Shown here: positions 32,918 through 44,365 of the stretch, piece after piece
How positions within the stretch are numbered: position 1 is the first letter of the stretch
Layout of the letters: each line of letters begins with the position of its first letter
Source: Stomoxys calcitrans
Taxonomy: Eukaryota > Arthropoda > Insecta > Diptera > Muscidae
Assembly: GCF_963082655.1 (NCBI RefSeq)
Contig: NC_081553.1
Coordinates: forward strand, 126,034,811 to 126,098,810
Length of the DNA stretch: 64,000 nucleotides
Direction: 5' to 3'
Position numbers and translations under genes: made by a program
Notes under the pieces: generated by a model
What the model was told of the DNA's origin: nothing
Database searches by the model: none
Seen by the model: only the letters and a program-made list of their open reading frames with translations

Positions 32918-34066
32918 AATAATTTATTGAAGTATTGCCTTAAAAACAAATTCTTTAAAATTTTGTTTTTAGGAAAATTTATTTATCGATCTTCCCAAAA
33001 TTTTGCACAACCCTTTTCTCAGTGACTTCCACTTTATCTAAAGAGTTCGGTCGAAATCGAAAAACGTTTGGATCTCCCATCTATATGAGTCGGACTTTAA
33101 AAAAATTGCGATAATGTTGCCATTTGTCAGACTATTGTCACAAAAAGTGTTGACTGCTGACATTTTTGTTATATATTTTTCGAATTCGGATTAGATTAAT
33201 ATTTAGCTTCCATACACGTGTATACATCGCCCTACTTGCACATATAATGCCGTAGTTATTCCTTCGAACACATTTGCTTTTAAATTGATACGGAGTTTTC
33301 ATTTCAGAACCTCAACCGAATTCTATCAAATTCGGTTCAGTAATAGATAGATATCCCAATTTCCACTTATAGTGTTTGTGTACGATATTATATAGTCGAC
33401 ACCGCCGGACTTTTGCCATTCCTTAATTGTTTTAAAACTTGTTTAACTTTCGGTGTATGCATAAAATTAATTGATTGATTCTCCCTAAAGTGACGTTAAA
33501 TTTTCACTCCCTAAAGTGACGTTAAATTGTTAAGTTTTTTGATTGAATAGCCTGAGTAAATTTAATACTCTTGTTATTAAACATTTTTATTAAAATTATA
33601 AAATTTTAAGAGGATATTCCATATTTAATTGTATTCTTCTTTTAAATTATTGGAAACATCACTCAAAAAATTTATAAGGGGTTTGGTTGGAACGTGAAAC
33701 ACCATAGGGCAGAGACCTTGGCCAATTTAATTTGATAAAAATGACTGAATTTCAGCATGGTTGTGTACTCACAATATACGAAAACACACTTTATATACAC
33801 ATACATATTCGTGAATGTCCCTTACCGCTCATTAATTAATGGACATAAATGTATGGATATGTGTCTACATGAAGTATGCGATACCCTTGAGAGTAATGAG
33901 TGTTTAATGTTGCGAAAAAAGTAAACCCAAAAGCTCAGAACTTCATATAAATTCTTCTATAAAATTTCAATGTTGAACAATGACTGCATCGTAATTATAT
34001 GCTAACAGATATCTTTCTATGGTAGTATAATATGAGGAAATAATAACATAGGATGTTTATAATAAA
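32918..34066. other. No gene recognised; small tandem repeat inside
   Basis: The stretch is mostly A/T-rich. A 26-bp period tandem pair (CTCCCTAAAGTGACGTTAAA at 33481 and 33507) lies in it. A weak A-like phrase ('cttcccaaaattttgcacaac', 32992-33012) suggests an old degraded element at its left end. Confidence 0.45.
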
Positions 34067-35502
34067 CAAGTAAAAGCGTGCTAAGTTCGGCCGGGCCGAA
34101 TCTTATATACCCTCCATGATGGATCGCTTTTGTCGAGCTCTTTCCACGGTATCTCTTTTTAGGCAAACAAAGGATAAAAGAAAAGAATTTAAAAGAATGT
34201 TATTGGAACAATATCAAGTAATGGTTCATTTCGGACCATAATTGAACTGAATATTGGAGACCATAGTAGAAGTCATTGTGTAAAATTTCACCCAAATCTA
34301 GTAAGAGTTGCGCACTTTAGAGGCTGAAGAATTAAAATAAGGAGATCGGTTTATGGGGGAGCTGTATTACGTATGTTAAAGGTCATGAGAGAATCCGTTG
34401 TACAATATTTCAGCTAAATCGGGTAATACTTGCGCCCTTTAGAGGCTCAAGAATTCAAGATCCCATATTGGTTTATATGGCAGCTATATCAGGTTATTGA
34501 CCGATGTGACTTATTCTTAGCACAGTTGTTGAAAGTTATAACAAAACACGTCATGCAAATTTTCGACTAAATCGGATAATAATTGCGCCTTCTAGTGGCT
34601 CAAGAAGTCAAGACCCCAGATCGGTTTATATGCCAGCTATATCAGGTTATTAACCGATATGAACCATTCTTAATACAGTTGTTGGAAGTTATAACAAAAC
34701 ACATCAAACAATATTTCAGCCAAATCGGATAAGAATTTCTCCCTGCAGAGGCTCAAGAAGTCAAGACCCCTGATCGGTTTATATGCTAGCTATATCAGGT
34801 TATGGACCGATTTGAACTATTATTAGCACAGTTGTTGAATGACATAACAAAACATCTCATGCAAAATTTCAGTCAAATCGGATAATAGTGGCTCAAGATC
34901 TAGTGGCTCAAGAAGTCAAGACCCCAGATCGGTTTATATGGCAGCTATATCAGGTTATTGACCGATTTCAACCATTCTTAATACAGTTGTTGGACAATTT
35001 CAACCAAATTGGATAAGAATTGTGCCCTCTAGCGGTTCAAGAAGTCAAGACCCCAGATAGGTTCATATGACAGCTATATCTGGTTATGAACCGATTTGAA
35101 CCATACTGGGCACAGTTGGTGGAAGTCATATTGGAACACCTCGTGCAAAATTTCAGCCAAATCGGATAAGAATTGTGCCCTCTAGCGGCTCAATAAGTCA
35201 AGAACCCAGATCGGATTATATGGCAGCTATATTAAAACGTGGACCGATATACCCCGTTTACAATCTCAAACGATCTACACTTATCAGAAGTATTTGTGCA
35301 AAATTTCAAGCGGCTAGCTTTACTCCTTCGAAAATTAGCGTGCTTTCGACAGACAGACGGACGGACGAACATGGCTAGTTCGACTTAAAATATCATGACG
35401 ATCAATAATACACATACTTTATAGGGTCTTAGGCGAATATTTCGAGGAGTTACAAACAGAATGACGAAAATAGTATATCCCCATCCTATGGTGGAGGGTA
35501 TA
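34067..35502 (-). mobile_element. Family A element, complete
   Basis: The plus strand has 'aacaagtaaaagcgtgctaag', a perfect hairpin TTCGGCCGGGCCGAA, 'ccctccatgatggatcgc', seven units (marks near 34345, 34470, 34621, 34773, 34930, 35066, 35210), the GACGGACGG block and 'catcctatggtggagggtata'. Its units are closest to those of the A(-) copy at 27089. Confidence 0.85.
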
Positions 35503-35550
35503 AAAATCTCTTACAACTTCTAATGGTGCATTAATAATTAGCTTTTATAT

Positions 35551-35840
35551 TTCCCATGAACATTTCGTTAAGGAACAGGGGATACCTCTCTCATATCAAT
35601 GAGTGAAGTCCGATCAAAGTTTTAAGCTCAACGATAAGGGGCTCCTTTATGCCGAGTCCGAACATCGTGTCGCATAGCGGCACCACTTGGTTAAGAAGTT
35701 TTAACCTGACGGAAAACCTCACATATGAAGCCTGCATTAGTAATGTAGCTAGCAAAGCTAAAAATTTCTGTAATGTTAAAGCCCAGATTTGAAACCAGGC
35801 CTCATAGATGGACATGTAACCTGTGCGCCACGGTGCCTTC
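35551..35840 (-). mobile_element. tRNA-derived SINE
   Basis: On the minus strand the head 'gaaggcaccgtggcgcac' resembles a tRNA box A region, and 'ggtttcaaatctggg' sits where box B (GGTTCGAATCC) is expected but is degraded. The body has 'ttgtgaggtt', 'aaacttct' and 'cactcattgatatgag', ending 'atgttcatgggaaa'. It would need LINE machinery to move and is too degraded for pol III transcription. Confidence 0.75.
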
Positions 35841-35859
35841 AAGTATGGGATATATTAAG

Positions 35860-36371
35860 GGTATATTCTTTAGTATGGGGTATATTAAATTTGACATTGT
35901 GTTTGCAACACTATGGTAATTGGGCTCTTCGACAACTTTCTGCTTTTTGGCCCAGATCTGTCCAGACTTATTGCAGATATAGCTGCCAAATAGATCGATC
36001 TCACGATTTAAGGTCTTGGGCCCATAAAAGTTGCATTTATAATCCGATTTCGCCAAAATTGGGACAGTGATTTGTGTAAGCGCCTTCGACATCCGTGTAG
36101 CATATAGTTCAGATCGGTCTATATTTGGATATGGCTACTAAAAAGACCAATATTTTGTTCTGCAAAATTCAACAATGACTTGTACTTATTAGACCACTTA
36201 ATATCCATGTCGAATTTGGTCCAAACCAGACCCTATTTCGATAAAGCTGCTATGGGGGCATAAATTATTTATTTTCACCGGATTCTTACGAAATGTGGTT
36301 TATATATTTACCCAAGGTGGTGGGTATCCAAAGTTCGACTTGGCCGAACTTAACGCCATTGTACTTGTTTT
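35860..36371 (+). mobile_element. Family B element, internally reduced
   Basis: A degraded start 'tatggggtatattaaatttg' and 'tgtgtttgcaacac' is followed at once by 'gggctcttcgacaac' and two units. The 3' end is complete: 'gctatgggggcataaatta', 'ggtggtgggtatcc', hairpin 'ttcgacttggccgaac' and 'cattgtacttgtttt'. The (GTCC) block and most units are missing. Confidence 0.7.
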
Positions 36372-36492
36372 CCAATTTCAACAGACTTCATCTCTGGGCT
36401 GAAAAAGTAGCATGTGCCGAATTTGAGGACCATCGAATGCAAATTGCTACCTGTACTTTGTACGAATAATCCCAGCTGTAATTTGTTATTTT

Positions 36493-37968
36493 TATACCCT
36501 CCACCATAAGATGGGGGGTATACTAATTTCGTCATTCTGTTTGTAACTACTCGAAATATTCGTCTGAGACCCCATAAAGTGTATATATTCTTGATCGTCG
36601 TGACATTTTATGTCGATCTAGCCATGTCCGTCCGTCCGTCTGTCTGTCGAAAGCACTCTAACTTCCGAAGGAGTAAAGCTAGCCGCTTGAAATTTTGCAC
36701 AAGTACTTCTTATTAGTGTAGGTCGGTTGGTATTGTAAATTGGCCATATCGGTCCATGTTTTGATATAGCTGCCATATAAACCGATCTTGGGTCTTGACT
36801 TCTTGAGCCTCTAGAGTGCGCAATTCTTATCCGATTGGAATGAAATTTTGCACGACGTGTTTTGTTATGATATTCAATAACTGTGCCAAGTATGGTTCAA
36901 ATCGGTTTATAACCTGATATAGCTGCCATATAAGCCGATCTTGGGTCTTGACTTCTTGAGCCTCTAGAGTGCGCAATTCTTATCCGCTTGAAATGAAATT
37001 TTGCACGACGTGTTTTGGTATGATATCCAACAACTTTGCCAAGTATGGTTTAAATCGGTCCATAACCTGATATAGCTGCCATATAAACAGATCTTGGTTC
37101 TTGACTTCTTGAGCCTCTAGCGTGCGCAATCCTTATCCGATTGGAATGGAATTTCGCACGACTTGCTTTGTTATGATATCCAATAACTGTGCCAAGTATG
37201 GTTCAAATCAGTCCATAACCTGATATAGCTGCCATTTAAACCGATCTTGTTTCTTGACTTCTAAAGCCTCTAGAGGGCGCAATTCTTATCCGATTGGAAT
37301 GAAATTTTGCACGACGTGTTTTGTTATTATATCCTACAACTGTGCCAAGTATGGTTTAAATCGGTTCATAACCTGATATAGCTGTCATATAAACAGATCT
37401 GAGGACTTGATTTTTGAGCTTCTATTGGGCGCAATTCTTATCCGATTGGAATAAAATTTTGCATGGCGTATTTTATTCTTACTTTTAAGAACTGTGTCAA
37501 ATAAGGTTGAAATAGGTTCATAACCTGATATAGCTGTCGTATAAACCGATCTGGAATCTTGACTTCTTGAGCCTCTAGAGGTCGCAATTATTATCCAATT
37601 TGCCAGAAATTTTGTACGACGGATCCTCTCATGACCATCAATATATGTGTTTATTATGGTCTGAATCGGTCTTTAGCCCGATACAGCTCCCATATAAATC
37701 GATCTCTCTATTTTACTTCTTGAGCCCCCAAATGGTGCAATTCTTATTCGAATTGTTTGACATTTTACTCGGGTCTCCAACATATAATTTAATTGTGGTC
37801 CAATCCGGATCATATCTTGATATCGCTCTTATAGCAGAGCAAATCTTTTCTTATATTCTGTTTTGCCTAAGAAGAGATACCGGGAAAAGAACTCGACAAA
37901 AGCGATCCATGGTGAAGGGTATATAAGATTCGTTCCGGCCGAACTTAGCACGCTTTTACTTGTTTTTT
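36493..37968 (+). mobile_element. Family A element, complete, seven units
   Basis: The start tataccctccaccataag and the GTCCGTCCGTCTGTCTGTCG block precede seven units (marks near 36768, 36922, 37077, 37228, 37381, 37535, 37686). The last unit is the 'gctcccatataaatcgatctctc' type seen as the last unit in every plus-strand A copy. The 3' hairpin 'ttcgttccggccgaa' has one changed arm. The E array begins in its terminal T run. Confidence 0.85.
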
Positions 37969-39401
37969 ATTCGATTTCCCTGAAATTTGAACAGTGAATA
38001 ACCAAATATAGTTCAGAACGGACTATATTTAGATATTGCTGCTATATAAACCGATCTGCCGATAAAGGGTCAGAAGCCCATAAAAGCATTATTTATTAGC
38101 CGATTTCGAATTTAGCCGAAATTTGAAACAGTGGGTTATTTTAAGCCTCCCGATATCTGACCTAAATATGTTTGAGATCGGACTATATTTAGATATATTT
38201 GCCGTATAGACCGATCTCCCGATAAATGGTCTAAAGCTTTAATTTTTAACCGATTTCGCAGAAATTTGAAAGTGTGAGTAGTTTTATGCCTTTCAATATA
38301 TGATCCGAATACGGACTTAATTTAGATATAACTGCCATTAATACCGATCTCTCGATAAAGGGTGTGAAGTCCATAAAAGCTTTATTTATTACCCGATTTT
38401 TTTTAAATCTGACACAGTGGGTTATTTTGAGTCTAACTATGGCTTACATGAGGTCTAAATATGGATTACATCAGACTATTTAGATACAGCTGCCATATAG
38501 ACCGATATCCCGATAGAGGGTCTTCAGTCCATAAAATCTTTATTTTTTATCCGATTTCGCTGAAAATTGAAACATTGAGTACTTTTATATCTCCCAACTC
38601 CCAACTTAGGATCCAACTATGGTCGAAGATATTTAGATACAGCTGTCATATAGACCGATCTGCCGATAAGAGGTCTGAAGCCTATAAAAGCTTTATTTAT
38701 TACCCGATTTCTCTGAAATTTGAAACAGTGAGTTGTTTTGATCCTACCGATATTCGACCGTTATATGGCTCAGATCTGCCATAGAGACCGATCTGCCGAT
38801 TAAGGTTCTGAAGCCCATAAAAGCTTTACTTTTTATCCAATTTCGCTGAAATTTGAAACAGTGAATTGTTTTAAGCCTCCTAACATTCGCCCAAAATATG
38901 GTTTAGATCGAACTCTATTTAGATATAGCTGCCATATAGACCGATCTCCCGATAAAGGGTCTTGAAACCATAAAAGTTGCATTTATTTCTCAATTTCTCT
39001 GAAATTTTAATCAGTGAGTTGTTTTAAGCCACCCGCCATCTAACCCAAATGTAGTAAATATCCGACTGTATTTAGATAAAGCTGTCATACAGACCAATAT
39101 GCAGATTAAGGGTCTGAAGCTCATAAAAGATTTATTTATTTATTACCTGATTTCACTTAAATTTTAAATACTAAGTTGTTTGGCATTTTGACATCCGTGT
39201 CCTATATTCTTCAGATCGGTTTATATTTGGACATAGCTGCCAAAAATAAACAATGTTTTGTTCTACAAAATTGAATAATGACTTATATTGGTTAGACCAC
39301 TCAATATCTATGCCGAATTTGAGTGCATAAATTATTCAGTTTTCACCAAATTGTGACGAAAGGGGCTTTACATATATACCCGATGTGGTGGGTATCCATA
39401 C
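37969..39401 (+). mobile_element. Family E array (diverged B-like element)
   Basis: About eight units follow the pattern 'atagctgccatatagaccgatctcccgataaagggtctgaagcccataaaagc' (in parts), 'tttatttattacccgatttc' and 'gaaatttgaaacagtgag'. The unit differs from B in 'gataaagggtctgaagcc' where B has 'gatttagggtcttaggcc'. The 3' module 'gtgggtatcc' is present at 39390-39399, but the hairpin is replaced by other sequence. No 5' end is seen. Confidence 0.7.
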
Positions 39402-40404
39402 CTACGGTGTGAAAACTTTGGATGCTTTCAATTTCGAGAAAATTTTCTGCTGGGCTTTAGTTTTTAGTTTTGCATGTTGACTTTTGTTATAACCTCTAAC
39501 TATTTCTTTGCGCTTTCTACATATGAAATAAACTTCAAATTCGATTATCTCGTCCCAACCGAATGTTCAGCTGGCGAGCTGCGTCTCGCAGTGTTTTCGT
39601 TTATGTGGCAACCAGCTGTTGTCTGCAATGAATACACACTGGTGCTGCCGTCGAACGCCGCGGATATGTGTGAATAATGGGTACCTGAGGGAATTACATA
39701 TTAAGCGTATCCGCAAATTATGCAAAATTGTCGTAAAATTCAACGTTGACCATGAAGATTATGACGATTGTGATGATCATTATCATAGCGACGATAAAGA
39801 AGGACGAGTGAGAGACAGCAAGCTAGATGACGGATATGGTACTGGCCAATGGGCATGACCGTTTGCTGTCTGTCGATGCTGATGTAGGTGGTGATTATGA
39901 TTATTTCCATTTTAAATGGTATTTAGCAAATGTTTTATCAGGCCGTCATTTGTACAAAAGTGATAGCACCAAATTTATTTGCTTGGCCATTTATAATACT
40001 TTTTCCTCTAAAACCATGCTACCACTTTCAAATGACAAATTGCATGCCGCCTACCATTTCCATCCTCTGCATCTATTATGGTTTTGATAACAGCATTACA
40101 CAGTGTATTGGGCGCTTAAAAATGCCAACCTAAGAAGATTTTGAAAGAATAAATCGATGGATACCTTGTTACATACCTTAAAGTTCGAACATTTTACCAA
40201 AAAACCGCAAAAAACATTCCATTCATCGATCAATGATCACATAACATCTTAACGTAAATCTGATCCAAGTTTTCCTTATTCTAATTAGTAAGTTCGGACT
40301 TTAGATGAACAATGCCATCATTTTTGATTGACTTGAACTATTATCGACTTAACTCAGAAGATGTAGGGGTGATTATAAATGCTAATTGTATGCAAACAAT
40401 TGTT
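39402..40404. other. Unassigned spacer with short acidic frames
   Basis: The part 39560-39860 has a higher G/C content than its surroundings and two overlapping frames, one (39619-39858, 79 codons) with an acidic, aspartate/histidine-rich run DHEDYDDCDDHYHSDDKEG. No family is recognised and there are no visible splice-supported neighbours. It could be a chance frame or an old exon fragment. Confidence 0.35.
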
Positions 40405-41569
40405 AAACAAGTAAAACGTGCTAAGTTCGGCCAGGCCGAATCTTATATGCCCTCCACCATGGATCGCATTTGTCGAGTTCTTTTCCCGGCATCTCTTCTT
40501 AGGCAAAAAAAAAAAAAGGATATAAGAAAAGATTTGCTCTGCTATTAGAGTGATATCAAGATATGGTCCGGTTTGGAGCACAATTAAATTATATGTTGGA
40601 GACCTGTGTAAAATGTCAGCCAATTCGAATAAGAATTGCGCCCTTTGTGGGCTCAAGAAGTAAAATAGAGAGATCTATTTATATGGGAGCTGTATCGGCC
40701 TATATACCGATTCAGGCCATAATAAACACGTATGTTAATGGTCATGAGAGAATTCGTCGTACAAAATTTCAGGATAATAATTGCGACCTCTAGAGGCTCA
40801 GATCAGTTTATATGGCAGCTATATCAGGTTATGAACCGATTTGTACCATATTTGGCACAGTTGTTGGATATCATAACAAAATACTACGTGCCAAAATTCA
40901 TTCAAATCGGATAATAATTGCGACCTCTAGAGGCCCAAGAAGTCAAGACCCCAGATCGGTTTATATGGCAGCTATATCAGGTTATGAACCGATTTGAGCC
41001 ATACTTGGCACAGTTGTTGAGTATAATAACAAAACACGTGGTGCAAAATTTCATTCCAATCGGATAAGAATTGCGCACTCTAGAGGCTCAAGAAGTCAAG
41101 ACCCAAGATCGGTTTATATGGCAGCTATATCAGGTTATGGACCGATTTGAACCATACTTGGCACAGTTGTTGGATATCATAACAAAACAAGTCGTGCAAA
41201 ATTTCATTCCAATCGGATAAGAATTGCGCACTCTAGAGGCTCAAGAAGTCAAGACCCAAGATCGGTTTATATGGCAGCTATATCAAAACATGGACCGATA
41301 TGGCCCATTTACAATACCAATCGACCTACACTAATAAGAAGTATTTGTGCAAAATTTCAAGCGGCTACCTTTACTCCTTCGGAAGTTAGCGTGCTTTCGA
41401 CAGACAGACGGACGGACGGACGGACAGACGGACGGACATGGCTAGATCGACATAAAATTTCATGACGATCAAGAATATATATACTTTATAGGGTCTCAGA
41501 CGAATATTTCGAGTAGTTACAATCAGAATGACGAAATTAGTATACCCCCATCTTATGGTGGAGGGTATA
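40405..41569 (-). mobile_element. Family A element, complete, five units
   Basis: The plus strand runs 'acaagtaaaacgtgctaag', hairpin 'ttcggccaggccgaa', 'ccaccatggatcgcatttg', five units (marks near 40673, 40803, 40960, 41110, 41262), an expanded GACGGACGG block at 41401-41440 and 'catcttatggtggagggtata'. Its 3' half is very like the 3' half of the A(+) copy at 7664. Confidence 0.85.
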
Positions 41570-41669
41570 AAAATGTGCTAGCTTCGGCTCAGTTAGTAAC
41601 AATCGGACTTTATATATGTATTAGAGCTGTGTTTATCTAAATCCAAATTGATTTAAGCCTAATTTTGTA

Positions 41670-41903
41670 TTGGTTGCCAAAAAGTAATTGCGGATTTTTT
41701 AAAAGAAAGTAAATGCATTTTTAATAAAACTTAGAATGAACTTTAAGCAAATATACTTTTTTACACTTTTTTTCTAAAGCAAGCTAAAAGTAACAGCTGA
41801 TAACTGACAGAAGAAGGAATGCAATTACAGAGTCACAAGCTGTGAAAAAATTTGTCAACGCCGACTATATGAAAAATCCGCAATTAGTTTTTGGGCAACC
41901 CAT
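41670..41903. mobile_element. Mariner-type MITE (Hsmar1/cecropia-like ends)
   Basis: The left end TTGGTTGCCAAAAAGTAA continues 'ttgcggatttttt'. The right end is its imperfect inverse ('aaaaatccgcaattag', 'ttgggcaacccat'). TA flanks both sides (41668-41669 and 41904-41905). The terminal repeat wording ('GTAATTGCGG') is that of Hsmar1/MADE1-like mariners. The 234-bp interior has no transposase frame, so this is a non-autonomous deletion derivative. Confidence 0.85.
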
Positions 41904-41905
41904 TA

Positions 41906-42272
41906 CATAGTGAAAGTGAAATTAAAAGAAGAAGATTAATAGCCTGTTTGCCGATGTCGAACGTTTGCTTTTCGTTCTTCAGGGCTTCTTTTTCCGCATT
42001 ACATTCATATTTATAGACGGTTTTTCGTATTTATTTTTGATGAGTTATTAGCTCTTTTGACTTTGATGATTCTGATGTTGAAATTCTTTCCTCGTATTGC
42101 AGTTTAAACAAACTCTTGTATTACACGAAAAATTCGTTTCGACATAGACAAACAGGCTATAAGTCTCATTCGAATCGCACACAAAATATTTTCGATTTTC
42201 CGTCAGTAAGGTTGGGGAGTTTGGCGCATGCACAGGAGGAAGATGTATCCAATGTTATTGTCAGAAACTTAT
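41906..42272. other. No gene recognised
   Basis: About 370 bp between the MITE and the LINE-associated repeat. The minus-strand frame 42048-42233 shows no motif. Nothing else is seen. Confidence 0.4.
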
Positions 42273-42335
42273 GTTAGGTTAGGTGGAAATGCATGAGGGT
42301 ACGGCCCTAAACCAGTAATCGGCTTGTTGCTAGTT
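42273..42335 (-). repeat. CCTAA-tailed repeat, third copy
   Basis: The plus strand reads 'ttaggttaggtggaaatg' to 'accagtaatcggcttgttg', the reverse complement of the copies at 386-476 and 1779-2455. Confidence 0.6.
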
Positions 42336-42345
42336 TAGTAGCAGT

Positions 42346-42780
42346 TTCTCATACGTTCATGGTTAGGATGTTGTTGTTGTTGTAACCACATTTTCATATG
42401 GAGGTGGTGATCCTCGTTAAGCTCTTGTATGTGTGCAAGGTCGTTCAGGTCCAAAGGACCCATTGCTGCGGGAAAAGAGTCGCCAATAACACGCCTTGTC
42501 ATATCGAATATCATAGGCACTCAGTTTTTGTGCAAGAGCCGATGCCAACCGAACTCTCACTGAGACTCTCCACTCGATACCACTGATTGTCAGTTACAGC
42601 TACTCCGCATGGAGCATTCCACTATCCGCAACTTGTGGACGCGTTTGGTAGCTTGCAGTTATGCTTCTCGTGAAAGCAATGGACACCACACAGATCGGAA
42701 TGCAATGCTGCAGCTTGAGTGGTGCTCACAGCTATCCCGTGGCTAGGATGTAGAAACCTTTAGCAGTTAGTTAGTAGATT
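42346..42780 (+). repeat. LINE-associated upstream repeat
   Basis: It starts at a short (GTT)n run (42369-42382), shares 'ccattgctgcgggaa', 'cataggcactcag', 'ctgagactctc' and 'cagctactccg' with 1605-1735 and 2458-2705, and leads into the LINE reading frames at 42790. It may be the 5' UTR or a decayed ORF1 region of that LINE, or a separate repeat. Confidence 0.5.
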
Positions 42781-43006
42781 CTTCAGGAAATGAAAACTGC
42801 GGACTATTTTGACATAAGGGTCAAGCGGATCACGAAGACCATGGATGACTCGCATGTTCTAGTGTCAAGCCAAGGGGCAACCAACGACCGCCATGGTGGA
42901 CCCCAGAGCTGGTTAGTCTCAGGAAGGACTGCAGAGAACTCTTCTACAGGGCGAAAGCCACTAGAGCATCACACGATTGGGAGATTTACAAGGCTGAGCT
43001 AAGAAA

Positions 43007-43716
43007 ATGCAAAAGCGAGTTGAGAAAGTCTCAAAACAAATCATGAATCAGTCAGAGGCCTCTAGGCTAAGGAAAATTCTATCCTCGAGACCTATTACGA
43101 TGGCGTATATTCAGAAGCCAGATAATGAATGGACAATATCTAGTGAAGAAACACTAGAACTACTCATTGATACACATTTCCCGGGACATTCTCCAATGGA
43201 CAATGTGACGCCAGAAGAGGTTATCACTGGTCGAAAATCTTTGAACGATAAGAAGTTTCGACTACTTTAAGTCGCCAGGCCCTGATGATGTATCACCGGT
43301 TGACTTACAAGGTGTGTCTGCTAGAGTGGTTCCTTGGCTTAGGAAGATATACTCTGCTTATATCAACATGTCATATATACCTGTGGAGCCACGCAAAGGT
43401 AATTCTCAACCCGAAAGCAGGAAAACATTACCATACCAAGGTGAAAGATTTTCGTCCCATTAGTCTGTCATCCTTTATGCTGAAGACTCCTGAGAAGTTG
43501 ATAGTAACTTACCTTAGTGCAAATATCCCTGGAGATCGCCTGTCGCGGCAGCAGCATTCATTTAGTAAGGGCAAGTCCACTGAAACAGCCTTTCACGATC
43601 TAGTCGGCAACATCAAGGTTTCTCTCGCTGTCAAGGAATATACAATGGTAGCATTTCTTAAAATTGAAGGTGCTTTGAATAATGTAAAATCGACGTCAAT
43701 CATTTTGAGTTTCTAA
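43007..43716 (+). pseudogene. LINE copy 2: pre-RT and RT fingers
   Basis: The first frame has EASRLRKILSSRPITMAYIQK and SSEETLELLIDTHFPG. After a frameshift near 43270, 'SPGPDDV' residues are in another frame. The second frame has KVKDFRPISLSSFMLKTPEKL, FSKGKSTETAFHDLVGNI and TMVAFLKIEGALNNVKS, where the catalytic Asp of the FLDI box is changed to Lys, and the frame breaks at 43716. Confidence 0.8.
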
Positions 43717-43843
43717 GCATCAACTCTGCCGTAATAAAGTTACTTACTAAAAGATGCATAACGGCAGGCTTAGGATATATGGATCTTAAAAGATGGGTCA
43801 GTAGAGGAACACCTCAAGGAGGTATTCTGTCTCCTCTACTTTA

Positions 43844-44188
43844 GAGTATAGCCAAAATGAAAATTTTGCCCATGAATATTCCACTAAGGAACAGGGGCAA
43901 ACTTCTCACATATCAATGAGTGCAGTTCGATTCAAGTTTTAAGCTCAATGATAAGTTACCTCCTTTTTAAAGCCGAGTCCGAACGGCATGCCGCAGTGTG
44001 ACACCTCTTTGGAGAGAAGTTTTACATGGCATAGTACCTCACAAATGTTGCCAGCATTAGGAGGGGAAAACCACCGCAGAAAATTTTTTCTGATGGTCTC
44101 GCCAGGATTCGAACCCAGGCGTTCAGCGTCATAGGCGGACATGCTAATCTCTGCGCTACGGTGACCTCCGAATATTGGAGTATAGCCA
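43844..44188. repeat. 11-bp target-site duplication around the SINE
   Basis: GAGTATAGCCA stands at 43844-43854 and again at 44178-44188. The empty site is shown by LINE copy 1, where the same place reads continuously (reverse of 18135-18160). Confidence 0.9.
43855..44177 (-). mobile_element. tRNA-derived SINE inside LINE copy 2
   Basis: On the minus strand the 5' end is 'ggaggtcaccgtagcgcag', with a box A-like TAGCGCAGAGATTAGCATG (44140-44158) and a perfect box B GGTTCGAATCC (44105-44115). The body contains 'cattaggaggggaaaaccacc' in reverse and ends 'atgttcatgggcaaaatttt'. Both pol III boxes are intact, so this copy could in principle be transcribed. It is not a real tRNA gene, because the anticodon arm and acceptor stem do not close. 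Confidence 0.9.
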
Positions 44189-44340
44189 TTAACAATTATT
44201 ATTGTCTCTGGAAGAAGAAGGCGTAAAAGTGGTCGCGTTGTTGATGACGTGGCAATTGCAGTTAGGGGAAAGTTTCCCAGCACTTTAAGAGACATACTTC
44301 AGGAAGCAACAGCGAAGTAGGCTACAAAAAGTGGGTTAGG
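44189..44340 (+). pseudogene. LINE copy 2: YADD region, frameshifted
   Basis: The stretch 'gcgtaaaagtggtcgcgt' is followed by TTGTTGATGAC at 44238-44248, where copy 1 has TATGCTGATGAC (YADD). One base is missing and the Tyr codon is altered, so the catalytic box cannot be read in frame. Confidence 0.75.
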
Positions 44341-44365
44341 CATAAATCCGTGCAAATTACCTACA

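Noticed and set aside
44100..44160. tRNA gene on the minus strand
   Set aside because: Boxes A and B are present, but the sequence continues into a SINE body, is flanked by an 11-bp target duplication and does not close an acceptor stem.
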